From the NCBI RefSeq assembly GCF_950295315.1, contig NC_080177.1, forward strand, positions 83,625,094 through 83,689,093: a stretch of DNA of 64,000 bases, written 5' to 3'. Below are positions 46,634-56,464 of this stretch, piece after piece. Source of the stretch: Erinaceus europaeus. Its lineage: Eukaryota > Chordata > Mammalia > Eulipotyphla > Erinaceidae. The translations under genes were made by a program, and so were the position numbers. The number at the start of each line of letters is the position of its first letter. The stretch's first letter is position 1. Below the pieces are notes generated by a model. The model did no database searches, was not told where the DNA came from, and saw nothing but the letters and a program-made list of their open reading frames with translations.

Positions 46634-46814
46634 CAGGCCTGAATTTTGTATGGTACCATTTCTTTTCTAGCTCTGTGCCTCCGGAGGACCAGTAAGTCAA
46701 GCTTGATTTTTGTGTAAGTCCCCGCGGGGCCTGGGGGTCTGTGGATTGCGGGACGCCGCGTTAAAATCCCAGACCGCAGTGCTGGGGAGTGACGACTCCC
46801 AGGCTGCTGGGGTA

Positions 46815-46951
46815 AGGATCTGGAACAGGGTCCGCCCCGGGACCTGAAACAGGGTCCACCTGGGACCTGAAACAGGATCCACCCGGGACCTGAAACAGGG
46901 TCCACCCGGGACCTGAAACAGGGTCCCCTAAGGATCTGGAACAGGGTCCGC
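46815..46951 (+). repeat. 23-bp tandem repeat in the retroviral leader
   Basis: GGGACCTGAAACAGGGTCCA-type units with variants (GGATCTGGAACAGGGTCCGC), about five to six copies. Each contains GGGACC/GGACCT and GGGTCC, so units can pair with each other as hairpins. It lies where a packaging signal would be expected. Confidence 0.9.
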
Positions 46952-47781
46952 TTCCGAACTGTCTCTCGTAGCCACTCTGTGTTTGTCTCCTTTACCCTCC
47001 TCACTTTGGCAATTCGCGAAAAGGCTGAGCCTATTAGTGCAACTGAGGGGGTCTGGCCGGAGCTACTCTCCGGTGACTCCTGAAGGCCTAACTGGCAATA
47101 TTCCTTAGTAGCGGCAGCCGGAATGGTAATTGCCCAATCTTGACTGAATGCATGGTCTGCTGCGTGTGTGTGAATGTTATGTGCCTCACGGCCTGAAAAG
47201 CTACGGGGCTTGAGTGGGCTCTAACCTGCGTGTCCGTGGGGTCGTTTCAGCTAAGTGGGGGTTCTCAATGTAGTTGAGACCTAGACCAGGGATCATACGG
47301 TCACCCCTAAGCTAAGACCCCTTAAGGTCCCGCGAGGGGCCCGGCCAGGCGAGCATCGTTGTGTGCCTGACATCCGTCAGATGTCAGTTCCTTTTTCCCC
47401 ACTTACAATCTGCCTTGTTGGTCTCGCAGAATTTGCGGTTTGTCTTTTTGTTTGTCTCCTTCCCTTATTTTGTGTTACGGTACCACAGGAGGTTAAAGGT
47501 TAAAAAATTTTAGAAAAACTGGAGTCTCCATTAATAAAAACTTCTTGCAACCTAAAAAGGGAAGAAGGTCCCTAGTGGACACCCTTTGGGTTGATAGGGA
47601 AAAAGTGTGAGAATGAGAAAATGGTGTGCCAGCTGGCTGTAAGAAAAAGTATAAAAAGAACCCGTGAAATCTGGGGTGTTAGGTATTGTCTGGACATTTG
47701 TTAAGCGCGCTTGTCTGTCTGTGTGTGTCTTGTCTGTTTGTCAGTCTGTGTTTCGTGTTCACTTACTTTCACTTTGCAGGA

Positions 47782-48066
47782 ATGGGCCAGGCGGCATCTA
47801 CCCCACTGGACCTGGTTACTCATAGTTTGGGGGTAGGAGTGCATAAATATAAACTCATGACTTTTTGTTCCTCAGAGAGGCTCACCTTTGATGTAAGATG
47901 TGTTTCTGTGTTTTTTTTGTGTCCCTGTGTCTTTTTGGTCAACGTTAAGAAATCATCTCAGAGCGACGGGACCAGATTTGGTTCCGGCCTGAAGTTGCCA
48001 GCTGAATTTTGCCTTATCTTTGTCTCTCTTTTAAGCCTGAGTAGCAGAATCATGTCCTCAGGCTAG
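47782..48066 (+). pseudogene. gag: gag 5' remnant (matrix start)
   Basis: The frame from ATG 47782 begins MGQAASTPLDLV, with the glycine-2 context for myristoylation typical of gammaretroviral Gag. Further on LMTFCSSERLTFDV matches the matrix domain. Family similarity ends about codon 37. The rest, to the stop at 48064-48066, is Cys/Phe/Ser-rich and unrelated. Capsid and nucleocapsid are missing. What is kept, leader plus first gag codons, is the region that in gammaretroviruses contributes to RNA packaging, which may be why it survives. Confidence 0.8.
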
Positions 48067-49536
48067 TCCAGGCAGGACCCTGAATGTGCCACCCCGCCCG
48101 CCCTCACAGGAGTCAGGCTGGCTGGTCACAGCAGGGGCCTGGAGCCGGGCCAGGCAGCAGCTCTAGTGCAGGGGCGACACCCCGCCCTGCCTTGGTGTGG
48201 CTGTGACCTGGGACGGGCCCATGGGTGCAGATGGGTGATAGTGCTAGCATGTGTGTGGCTTTACCCATGCCCCCGGAGCTGACTGGAGCTGTCTGAAAAC
48301 TGTCCTTGGTCCTCTTGGGCTCCTCGTGGAGAGAAGCTGAAAGAATTTGTTTCTTCCTCCTTGTTTTTTTTAGGGCTAGTTAAGGTTGTCCTAGGAACTA
48401 TTGGATAAAAGAAAAATCTTAGTATATAAATGTGAGATGTTTCATCTTGAAAAATTGTGTGAGTGCAGATCTAAATTTGTGTTTGACCAGGTATGTTGCT
48501 AAGATGTGTCTGTACTGGTTAAAAGCTGCTCTTTTCCCCTAAGCAATCAGCCCAGATATATAAATGATAAAAAGGTGGCTAAGAGATGTCTTACATGTTT
48601 ATATGTGTGTTTTAGGTTTGTTTTTGTGGCCTAAGAAACGTTAATCTTAAGGTTAAAAGTGTAAGTAACTTTAAAGCTGCATTCTTATCAAAGTTCTTAT
48701 GTGGTAATATAAGGGTAAAAATCATTTGCTAAGACAGCTAAAGATTTAAAGTCTTAAGTATTTAATGTGACAATTCATCTTCTCCAAATTGATATGCAAA
48801 TTATCTATTTTATAGATATTGGTCCACAGCAAATTTGGCATTTGCCTGACACTGGTTAGAGTTTGTTTAAAGTTTAAAGAAAAATTTAGTTAAACTGAAT
48901 TTGGTTTAGAGATCCTGGTTATGGAAATTGCTACAGGAGGTTAAAAAAAATAACTTTTAAATGTATGTTCTTTAAAATTCAAACAGAGTCTCTCAAGTTA
49001 GGTATCACACACTGAAGATGTGTCTCTATCTCTTGTGTGGAAAATGACAGAAAGGTTATTGACATGTAAATGTTTTAAAATACCTTCTCAACTAAAGAAG
49101 TAGAACTGGCTTAGGTGAGTGAAAAATAACACAGTGGTTATATTACTGGTATATCTGTTTGTTAAAAAGACCTTCTAAAAATACATAGAGATGTATAGGC
49201 AAATTCTGGTCATTAGACTGTCAGTTTTGGTAAGCTCTTAATCTGGTTTTGTGTATGTCTCACTGGTTACAAATGTAAGAGTACGGCAGTGACACCCCTT
49301 CAATCATACTGCCAGGTTCTCTTAGGGGGTCTCCAAGAGGCAGTAAAATGGCCCACAAATTTCTCTAAGGTAAATAGAATGACACTAAATTTGGCGTTTT
49401 GTTGCTCAAATCTGCCCCAGGTGTTAGAAAAAAGTTACAGAAGACAGAAAGATTTTAAAGAAAAGCTGAGAGATTGCTCAGAGGGTTTTTAAGAAGTTGG
49501 TAAATGTTTTGACATTAGACTTTGGAAAGAAAGAAA

Positions 49537-49574
<38 letters not shown>

Positions 49575-49690
49575 GAAAGTTGGGGCAGTGCCCAGAGGGA
49601 AAAGGAAAGTCAGAAAATTGGGGGCTAAGGGTAGAGAAAGATCAGTGATGTTACTGCAAAGAAAAAGGACACTGGAAGAAAGGCTGTTTT
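48067..49690 (+). other. Unassigned proviral interior
   Basis: No gag, protease or RT wording recognised in any frame. The first 200 bp are GC-rich (CCACCCCGCCCGCCCTCACA), the rest AT-rich. A (GAAA)n run lies at 49525-49578. It replaces what should be about 3 kb of gag-pro-pol and may be heavily decayed viral sequence or captured host DNA. Confidence 0.5.
49525..49578. repeat. (GAAA)n microsatellite inside the provirus
   Basis: Interrupted (GAAA) units just upstream of the pol remnant. Confidence 0.93.
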
Positions 49691-49699
49691 ATCAACAAG

Positions 49700-50210
49700 C
49701 CATTTAGACTGCTGGTGGATGAACTTAAAGGCATAAGCCGGGGAGTGCTGACCCAAAACCTTGGGCCATGGCACAGACCCGTTGCCTATTTGTCAAATAT
49801 TGGACCCTGTAGCTGCTGGATGGACAAAATGCCTGAAGACAATAGCACCTGTGGCACAGCTGGTAAGGAAAGCAGACAAGCCATCACCGGGGCAAGTCCA
49901 ATGCCCACCTAACCTGCTACCAAGTTCTGTTCCTAGACCAGCCATGAGTGAAATTCAGTGCTGCCACCGGTCTGAACCCTGCCACCCTGATGTTGGAGAC
50001 AGATCCTGAGGCTCCCTACAAATGCATGACTGCCAAGAGGTATGCCTTTGCTACATGGCGTGTGCATGGAGCATGTGGAGAGAGAAGATTCCTGACTCCC
50101 ACCGGGAAGATGATCCAGCAAAAGAACCTACTGGAGGCCGCATGGACCCTGCAAGAAGCAGTCGTGACCCATTGTTCCGGACATCAGAAAAGAAACTAGA
50201 GGGCAGATGA
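49700..50210 (+). pseudogene. pol: pol remnant: RT connection / RNase H fragments
   Basis: Short translated blocks match gammaretroviral Pol in order: [18 protein letters not shown] (frame of 49715), LDPVAAGW (frame of 49761), ALNPATL-like GLNPATLMLETD, then KRYAFATW and VVTHCSGHQK (frame of 49948). At least two frameshifts are present. A large piece between the connection and the RYAFAT block is lost. The aspartate normally just before SRYA is not present (TAKRYA), so the RNase H centre is broken. The finger/palm part of RT is absent. Confidence 0.82.
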
Positions 50211-50284
50211 AGCCACTTGTGCAGCTACACAACAAGCAGAGCCAGCCTTGACATTGATTCTATTAGGCTCCCTGCTTCCAAAGG

Positions 50285-50410
50285 ACCCTGGATACAGTAA
50301 GGAGAAATAAAGATAGGAGAGAGAGAAAGAACCAGACATCATTCTGGTACATGTGTAGCCAGGGATTGAACTCAAGATCTCATGCTTGAGAGTCCAGTGC
50401 CTTAAGATGG
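50285..50410 (-). mobile_element. Old tRNA-type SINE inside the provirus
   Basis: AGGAGAGAGAGAAAGAACCA, GCCAGGGATTGAACTCAAGA and GAGAGTCCAGTGCCTTAA give the reversed head and purine body of a tRNA-SINE, unlike SINE-A. Its divergence suggests greater age than the provirus insertion. Confidence 0.65.
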
Positions 50411-50589
50411 GCAAGAGATTAGGACTAGAGACTAAATAGATTTTACAGAAGTAAAATCAGAGACTTTTGGGTATAAGTACACATTTTCAAGTTGGGTAGA
50501 GGTTTAACCAATAAAGTCTGAGGGGGCATAGATGGTGAGCAAGAAATTTTTAGATAAAACAGTGCCCAGGTGGAGAGTTCCCTCTCACC

Positions 50590-51125
50590 ATTGGTTCTGG
50601 TAAGCAGACATTCACTGTTTTTGTGTCTCAGTTAGTGACCCGAGAAATGGCAACAAATTGGAAATTTCATTATGCTAACGAGCCCCATATCCCTGGGCAG
50701 GTAGAGAGATAAATTAGACCTTAAAGGAGACTTTAACTAAATTAACCCTTGAAACTGGCAGGGGATGGGTATCGCTCCTGGCTCAGGCCCTTCTGAGAGT
50801 ACACTGTTTCCCATTGTAAACAAACTGTCTCCCTTTGAAATGGTTTTTGGCAGACTGCTGCTGTCATGATCTGTGATGCTCTTGTCTCTGATCTATTCCA
50901 CAACTGTTACCAAGTTCTTACAGATCTCCAGCCTATATTGCAGGACAATTAGAATGCTGTGCTACAAGCCTTTGGGAAGGACCCTGTCACCTGCTGCCTG
51001 CTCCACAAGGCACACCAGTGAGAAAGACCTTATATTGTGATCCTGAGTACACCAACTGCTGCAAAGGTTGCCGGAAAGTGCCACTAGATTCATCACACTC
51101 CTTTGAAGGGGACAGTTGCTGATCC
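50590..51125 (+). pseudogene. pol: pol remnant: integrase core and C-terminus
   Basis: Reading across frames gives NWKFHYANEPHIPGQVER (about 50658-50711), matching the integrase core end. HCKQTVSPFEMVFGR follows near 50810-50855. ERPYIVILSTPTAAKVAG (about 51021-51074) matches the C-terminal domain. Stops interrupt each block. No env follows: the polypurine tract and LTR come within 100 bp. Confidence 0.75.
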
Positions 51126-51190
51126 CACTGACCCCCCCCCAAAAAAAAAAAAAAAGATGAAGATGAATCAAAGATTTGATTCTCGGCTAA

Positions 51191-51203
51191 GACAAGTGGG
51201 GAA
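51191..51203 (+). promoter_or_regulatory. Polypurine tract
   Basis: GACAAGTGGGGAA ends exactly at the 3' LTR, the site for plus-strand DNA priming. Confidence 0.75.
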
Positions 51204-51851
51204 TGTAAAAGGCAGTAGCCTTGAAATTCCCTTTTTATGCAGTTGTTTGTTAAGTGCTTTTAGTATGAGTTGCTTGTAGTATGAGGTGGAAAATTCCTTG
51301 CCCCTTCCCCCTTGAATAAGCAGGACCTAATCAGTGAAGGCCACCCATTGTTCGAAGGACCCTGCCTGGGGACAAGCCTTATCAGGACCTCATCAGTGAA
51401 GGCCACCCATTGTTCGAAGGACCCTACATGGGGACAAGCCTTATCAGGACCTTTGAACAGACTTTGTGGTGTGCTGCCTACCGGATGGGTGGTCATAGCT
51501 GATGGCAGGAGGATGTGGCGACCCTGCCTGGTTGAATTCTATTGGTTGTGTGATCTTACTATATTTGAAAATAGCCCGCGCTTTGCTTTGTATGGACCCC
51601 GCTTTTTGCTAAGTTTGAAATGATTGGATCTTGTGTTTGCTATAGCCTGTTATTGGATGTAGGTTGATAAGGTGATGTGCTCCCCCTCCCTGAGTGTAGT
51701 CTGAATTCCTATAAATTGTATGGTCTGAGCCCTGTTCGGGGTCGAGCTTGGTAGACTAACACCAGTCACCATCTCGGCCCGGATTGCAATTCGTCAATAA
51801 ACATCTTTGCTTCCTTACAGTGGATGGTGGTTTGATTTATGCTCGCTAACA
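51204..51851 (+). repeat. 3' LTR of the provirus (648 bp)
   Basis: Same length as the 5' LTR with three transitions (51373 C, 51510 A, 51578 G). TATAAA at 51710-51715 and AATAAA at 51796-51801. Followed by AGATG (51852-51856). Confidence 0.96.
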
Positions 51852-51869
51852 AGATGCCTAGGCATGAGA

Positions 51870-52195
51870 TGTCTGCAATGTGTGGGATACCTCTTCTTAA
51901 CTTTTTAACCGTCCATACTGTCCTCCGCAGTGATGACCAATTTCAGTTCCCCCGGCAGTGGGTAAGGAACTCCTTTTCCCGACACCCTCAGGACCACCCC
52001 AGATGTAGGCTGACCTCACAGCTGTGAAGTGGAGTCTCGCTGATAACACGTGATGATGAACATTTTCTTGTCACGTGCCCACGGGCCGTCTGCATCTCAA
52101 TTGGTGAAGTATCTGTTCACCTGGGTGTTCCATTTTTTGACAGGGTCGTCTCCTGCTGTTCAATGTTCTGAGGTCTTTGTGTGTCTGAGGTATTA
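51870..52195 (-). mobile_element. L1 ORF2 fragment, minus strand
   Basis: ACTGTCCTCCGCAGTGATGA, CCGACACCCTCAGGACC, AACATTTTCTTGTCACGTGC and GAAGTATCTGTTCACCTGGG are reversed late ORF2 phrases. It may continue the L1 pieces left of the provirus. Confidence 0.7.
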
Positions 52196-53142
52196 GGCCC
52201 TAGTTCTCCTCAGCCTAGTGCCCGTGCCAGAGAGAGAAGCCTTTCCTCTCAGGGAACAGCACCCCCCGGCAGCTCTGTGTTCCCTGCACACAGTCCATGG
52301 CTGAGGACCAAAAAAAAACAAGTGGCATTCTCATCACTGCATCACTGCATGTGTCACAAAAGTATTAAACATACTTCCTTGGGAGTGTTTATTGTAGACG
52401 GATATTGAGCCCCACGAACATTACTGGGTCTGCACGTTGTCGATCCTTCCGTGAGGAAGGACTGGTGAGCTCCTTTGAACTCATCCAATGTTGTGACTCC
52501 AAGGCTCCATTTTGGCCACCTGGAGTCAGAACAAGAAGAAAGAAAGTGAAGCATCCAGGGGTGCAGAGATGGTTCTGAAACATCAGGATGCCTTCTCACT
52601 GAATTCTCCCTTTCTGGTGCTGCAATGATACCAGTGCTGCCTACGTCCCACTATGTCCATGATGGCTTCTGTTAGCTTACAAGAAACACGTACGAAAATT
52701 TTATCAAGCGCCACTGAGAATTGGATCATGATTTCACATACAGCCCCGTATTCACTAGGAAGTCAATGCCGTTGACATATCCTCCATATGTCAATGTCTA
52801 TAATCACAGCACTGAGTGTCATCAACCTGGGTTCCTGCGTTGCATGATAAAACAGGTGCACTGTCCAGGTGAGTTCTAAGAACAGAACCTCCTTCGATAC
52901 AGGAAAACACAGACACCACATTCTCTTACTCTCTGATTATCATACAAAGTGGATCCATACACTGTCCCTACGATTTCCCCATTTCTGTGACTATAGGCCG
53001 TGCATGTCTGTGCTAGACGATGTGTTACTTTAACGCCAGGGATCAGAAGGTCAAAGTGCCTTTAGTGCCTAACGAGATACTACAGCCTCAGGGTGTCTGA
53101 AAAATTTTCAGTGACCCAGACAAAAACTTTTCATAGATTTCT
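52196..53142. other. Unassigned DNA
   Basis: No gene recognised. It has more CpG than neighbouring AT-rich stretches and may hold old LINE sequence. Open frames under 85 codons show no domain. Confidence 0.4.
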
Positions 53143-53159
53143 TAAGAAAGCCTCTGAGG

Positions 53160-53493
53160 GGGGTCGGGTGGTGGTGCAGTGGGTTAAGTGCATGTGGCGC
53201 AAAGCGCAGGGACCGGCATTAAGGATCCCGGTTCAAGCCCCTGGCTCCCCACCTGCAGGGGAGTCGCTTCACAGGTGGTGAAGCAGGTCTGCAGGTGTCC
53301 GTCTTTCTCTCCCTCTCTGTCTTCCCCTCCTCTCTCCATTTCTCTCTATCCTATCCGCAATGAACAACATCAACAATGGCAATAATAATAACCACAAAGA
53401 GGCTATAACAACAAGGGCAACAAAAGGGGAAAAAATGGCCTCCAGGAGCGGTGGATTCATGGCCCAGCAATAACCCTGGAGGGAAAAAAAAAA
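53160..53493 (+). mobile_element. SINE-A long form with exact 17-bp TSD
   Basis: Flanked by TAAGAAAGCCTCTGAGG at 53143-53159 and 53494-53510. Contains head, CT-rich middle, AAC-rich part and 3' extension (CTCCAGGAGCGGTGGATTCA), giving the exact extent of the long form. Confidence 0.98.
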
Positions 53494-53510
53494 ATAAGAA
53501 AGCCTCTGAG

Positions 53511-53818
53511 GATGTAGGTGTGTTGACATTATGCAGCTGTTGGTATCCGGTCACAAAATATTGAGGGCATCCCAGTGTGACTGTCAGCAAATGCGTTCAT
53601 GTCCCTGTGAGGTCACATATTGAGGAAGCGCAGGAAAGGCCACTTACTGCAGTCTTTCCTACCTCTCAAAATGCTTTGTGGTTCTTTTTCGTCCTTTCTT
53701 ACTTGATCACATCCAATATATGTACCAGACTCCATTATTTACATTCCTTCCATCTCCATGGATAGAAATGAGATTATCTTTGGTGATATGTACTCACAAA
53801 TTCTGGATATTTTAAGTC

Positions 53819-53820
<2 letters not shown>
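53511..53820. other. Unassigned DNA
   Basis: Nothing recognisable. Confidence 0.4.
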
Positions 53821-53860
<40 letters not shown>

Positions 53861-53868
53861 ATATATAA
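53821..53868. repeat. (AT)n microsatellite
   Basis: ATGTATATAT followed by a long (AT)n run with two ATGT interruptions. Confidence 0.95.
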
Positions 53869-53872
53869 ATTT

Positions 53873-54081
53873 ATTATTATTTTATTTATTTATTGGATAG
53901 AAACAGCCAGAAATTGAGAGGAAGGGGGAGACAAAGAGGGTGAGAGACAGACAGAGAGACACATGCAACACTGTCTCAATACTTGAAAAGCTTTCCCCTG
54001 CAAGTGGGGGCTGGAGGCTCAAAATCAGCTCCTTGTGCATTGTAACATGTGCACTGGACCAGGTACGCCACCACCATGGCC
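53873..54081 (-). mobile_element. SINE-B, minus strand
   Basis: TTATTGGATAGAAACAGCCA, TTTCCCCTGCAAGTGGGGGC and GTACGCCACCACCATGGCCC. Confidence 0.92.
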
Positions 54082-54194
54082 CAAGTTGGATATATTTAAA
54101 ATTATCTCTACTGAAACGTTAGCCGTTTTGAAAATGGAAGCATATGCAAGTTACTTGAGCATGTAAGGTAGGAAACTTAAGGTGTGAAGGCAAG

Positions 54195-54439
54195 TGGGCA
54201 GGTGTTGGCTCATCTAGCAGAGTACACATTGCCGAGCTTGAAGACCTAGGCCCGCGCTCTGGGACCCCACCTGCAGCTTCTATCTCAAGTGTGGACGCTG
54301 ATTTTCTCCCAGTCTCCAGCCTCCCTACTTGGGTGGTGTGAGTGGTAGAATAGTGCTTCCGGTGTCTTCTTTTTCTCTCTCCTTTTCTGCATTTTTTCCC
54401 TCTACTTCTCTCTCTCTCTCTGTCTTACCGCAATCAAGA
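54195..54439 (+). mobile_element. Old SINE-B-like copy
   Basis: CAGGTGTTGGCTCATCTAGC, GACCCCACCTGCAGCTTCTA and a long CT-rich tail. Strongly diverged. Confidence 0.6.
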
Positions 54440-54749
54440 TTAAAAAGGGAAACACCTGGTAGCTAAAGAACTCTTGAGAAAGAAGAAACAAGATCAGAGG
54501 CATAACACTCTCAGATCTCAAACTTTCAGACTACTGCAATCAAAACTGCATGGCATTAGAGTAAAAACAGACACAGTGACCAGGGGACAATAATTGAGAG
54601 CCCAGAATTCAGCCCCCCACACCTATGGACATCTAAATTTTTGACATGGGAGTTCAAAATAGTAAATGAAGAAAGGAGAGTCTCTTCAACAAATGGTGTT
54701 GGTAAACCTGGGTTGAAACATGAAAAAGAATAAAACTGAACCACTTCAT
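54440..54749 (+). mobile_element. L1 ORF2 fragment
   Basis: CTCAGATCTCAAACTTTCAG, CTGCATGGCATTAGAGTAAA, GAGAGCCCAGAATTCAGCCC and CTCTTCAACAAATGGTGTTG match L1 ORF2 downstream of the RT. Confidence 0.85.
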
Positions 54750-54897
54750 CATGGTTAAGCAAAAAGACTCTCATGCCTGAGGCTCCAAAGTCCCAGGTTC
54801 AGTCCCCCACACCAACATAAGCCAGAGCTGAGCAGTGCTCTGGTGTCTTTCTCTCTTTCCATCTCTCTCAAAAATAATATAAATAAAATACTTTTAA
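54750..54897 (+). mobile_element. SINE-C, plus strand
   Basis: AGACTCTCATGCCTGAGGCT, CCAAAGTCCCAGGTTCAGTC, AGAGCTGAGCAGTGCTCTGG and an A-rich tail. Confidence 0.9.
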
Positions 54898-54907
54898 AAA
54901 AAAGTTA

Positions 54908-55046
54908 AAAAACAACAACAACAATAACAATAGCAACAAAATGGGAACAAAAATGGCCTCCAGGAGCAGTGGATTCAAAGTGCAGGCACCGAGCCCGAGC
55001 AATAACCCTGGAGGCAATAAGGAAGAAAGAAAGAAAGAAAGAAAAA

Positions 55047-55082
<36 letters not shown>

Positions 55083-55090
55083 GAAATAAA
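54908..55090 (+). mobile_element. SINE-A 3' part with (GAAA)n tail
   Basis: Starts in the AAC-rich section, continues through CTCCAGGAGCAGTGGATTCA and GCAATAACCCTGGAGG, then (GAAA)n at 55021-55084. The head and middle are absent. Confidence 0.9.
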
Positions 55091-55094
55091 AGAG

Positions 55095-55350
55095 AAAGTA
55101 AAAGTAAAACTTGGACTGATTGGATATATTGCACCCAGTCAATGCAGTCAATGGACTCTGGGGAGTCTGGAGAGATGAGGGAGGGGGTGGGGATAAGGAG
55201 AAGGGAGGTTTTAGGTCCCTATGGAAAGAGACCTGAGCTGGTGGAGAGAGTGATTTACAGAAGCCTGTTATGGCAAGAAGAGAAATTGTACCCAGGTGCC
55301 AACAACTGGACTGTAATCCATCAACTTCCCAATAAAATTTTTGAAAAAAA
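55095..55350 (+). mobile_element. L1 3' UTR fragment
   Basis: TATATTGCACCCAGTCAATG, AGGTCCCTATGG and a closing CTTCCCAATAAAATTTTTG with A-tail resemble the 3' UTR at 25700-25860. Confidence 0.55.
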
Positions 55351-55938
55351 AAAAAATCCTTTAAAAATGGAAAAACGCCATCTGGGTATGGTGTAGTCAC
55401 CCTTTAGGCCCCAAGTCCCAGCAGTAAATAAGCTGGGTGGAAAATAAAATAGCATTATCAAAAAGGGACAAAAACCAATTTTGGGAAAAGCCCAATAAAA
55501 ATATTGAAACATCCCTTTCATCAAGCAGAGGGCATTACAGGCATTCAGGGAAACAAATGATGTAAAAGGTATATTGCAGCGGGCTCCAGGAGCTGACAGG
55601 CTGGTACAGAGAAAGGGCTTTTAGACAGTCATTCGCTTAAATAAGATCATGTCAGACATTTGGGGGGATGCTATACCAGAAAGCTAGATTTAGATATAAT
55701 GTACAGTATATTACAGAATATTTTGAAAATTCTGCCGAAGCTTTTAAATTTAATTCAGGGCCACTTTATCAGGGTAGTAAGAGGCAGGGTAGAAAATGGT
55801 CATATTTTCAGGCGGCCTCAGTGAACTAGATTAGAACTTGAGTCAGGGGTCACCCTAGCTTAAACAGGATTCACACACTTGCCTATAAAGTCGGACCTGA
55901 GGAGGAAGACTTAATGTAAAAAATGTCAATGAACAGAC
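55351..55938. other. Unassigned DNA
   Basis: No recognised gene or repeat. Several GCCAATAAA/CCCAATAAA-like motifs occur. Confidence 0.4.
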
Positions 55939-55939
55939 T

Positions 55940-56425
55940 AGGACTTTTTTTTTTTTTTCCTCCAGGGTTGGGCTCGGTGCCTGCACCATGAATCCACCGC
56001 TCCTGGATGTTGGGAACATGTGTGAGCCTGATAGAGCTTAGGGAGAACCACCCCCATCTTTGGACGGAGGTCTGAGAAGATACCCTCTTGGTGAGTCTCT
56101 CTCAACCGAGGTGAGCATAAGGGGGGAAACTCAGACTTGGTTCTTTCCTTCTTGACTCTCAGGCCCACACATGTTCCCAACACCTGGAGCCCATTTTTTT
56201 CCCTCTTTTGTTGCCCTTGTTGTTGTAGCCTCGTTGTGGTTATTATTATTGCCACTGTTGATGTTGTTGGATAGGACAGAGAGAAATGGAGAGAGGAGGG
56301 GAAGAGAGGAGGAGAGAAAGACAGACACCTGCAGACCTGCTTCACCGCCTGTGAAGTGACTCCCCGGCAGGTGGGGAGACGGGGGCTCGAACCCGGATCC
56401 TTATACCTTGTGCTTTGCGCCTCCT
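55940..56425 (-). mobile_element. SINE-A long form, minus strand, interrupted
   Basis: Extension and tail at 55940-56007 (CTCCAGGGTTGGGCTCGGTG), then body and head from 56183 (TTGTTGCCCTTGTTGTTGTA, CTCCCCGGCAGGTGGGGAG). The two halves join within GCTCCTGGAGGCC once the 56008-56182 insertion is removed. The head has lost about 20 bp. Confidence 0.92.
56008..56182. mobile_element. 175-bp terminal-inverted-repeat element, 6-bp TSD
   Basis: Begins TGTTGGGAACATGTGTG and ends with its exact complement, CACACATGTTCCCAACA. The inverted repeat extends to 26-27 bp with two mismatches. CCTGGA occurs at 56002-56007 and 56183-56188 while the uninterrupted SINE has it once, so this is a 6-bp duplication. 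There is no coding capacity. The ends (TG...CA) and 6-bp duplication could suit a tiny LTR, but such long inverted ends suit a MITE-like DNA element. Only one copy is seen in this window. Confidence 0.8.
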
Positions 56426-56464
56426 CGTATCTTTCTCATTAATAAATTCTTTTAAAAAAAGTAG

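Larger units (their letters stand above)
45882..51851 (+). mobile_element. Endogenous gammaretrovirus-like provirus, 5.97 kb, defective
   Basis: Two 648-bp LTRs bound a 4,674-bp interior; AGATG occurs at 45877-45881 and 51852-51856 (5-bp target duplication). In order: 5' LTR, glutamine-type primer binding site, splice donor, repeat-bearing leader, 37 or so gag codons starting MGQ, about 1.6 kb of unassigned sequence, a fragment of the RT/RNase H junction, an old SINE, integrase fragments, polypurine tract and 3' LTR. No env or protease was recognised. The MGQ matrix start and the RNase H and integrase wording point to class I (gammaretrovirus-like) ERVs. The LTRs differ at only three sites, so insertion is recent although the interior is wrecked. 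It cannot encode its own proteins. Confidence 0.93.

Noticed and set aside
46820..46960. CRISPR-like direct repeats
   Set aside because: The 23-bp repeats are contiguous with no unique spacers and sit in a retroviral leader in a mammalian context.
46530..47400. CpG-island promoter of a host gene
   Set aside because: The GC-rich stretch is the retroviral leader directly after the 5' LTR.
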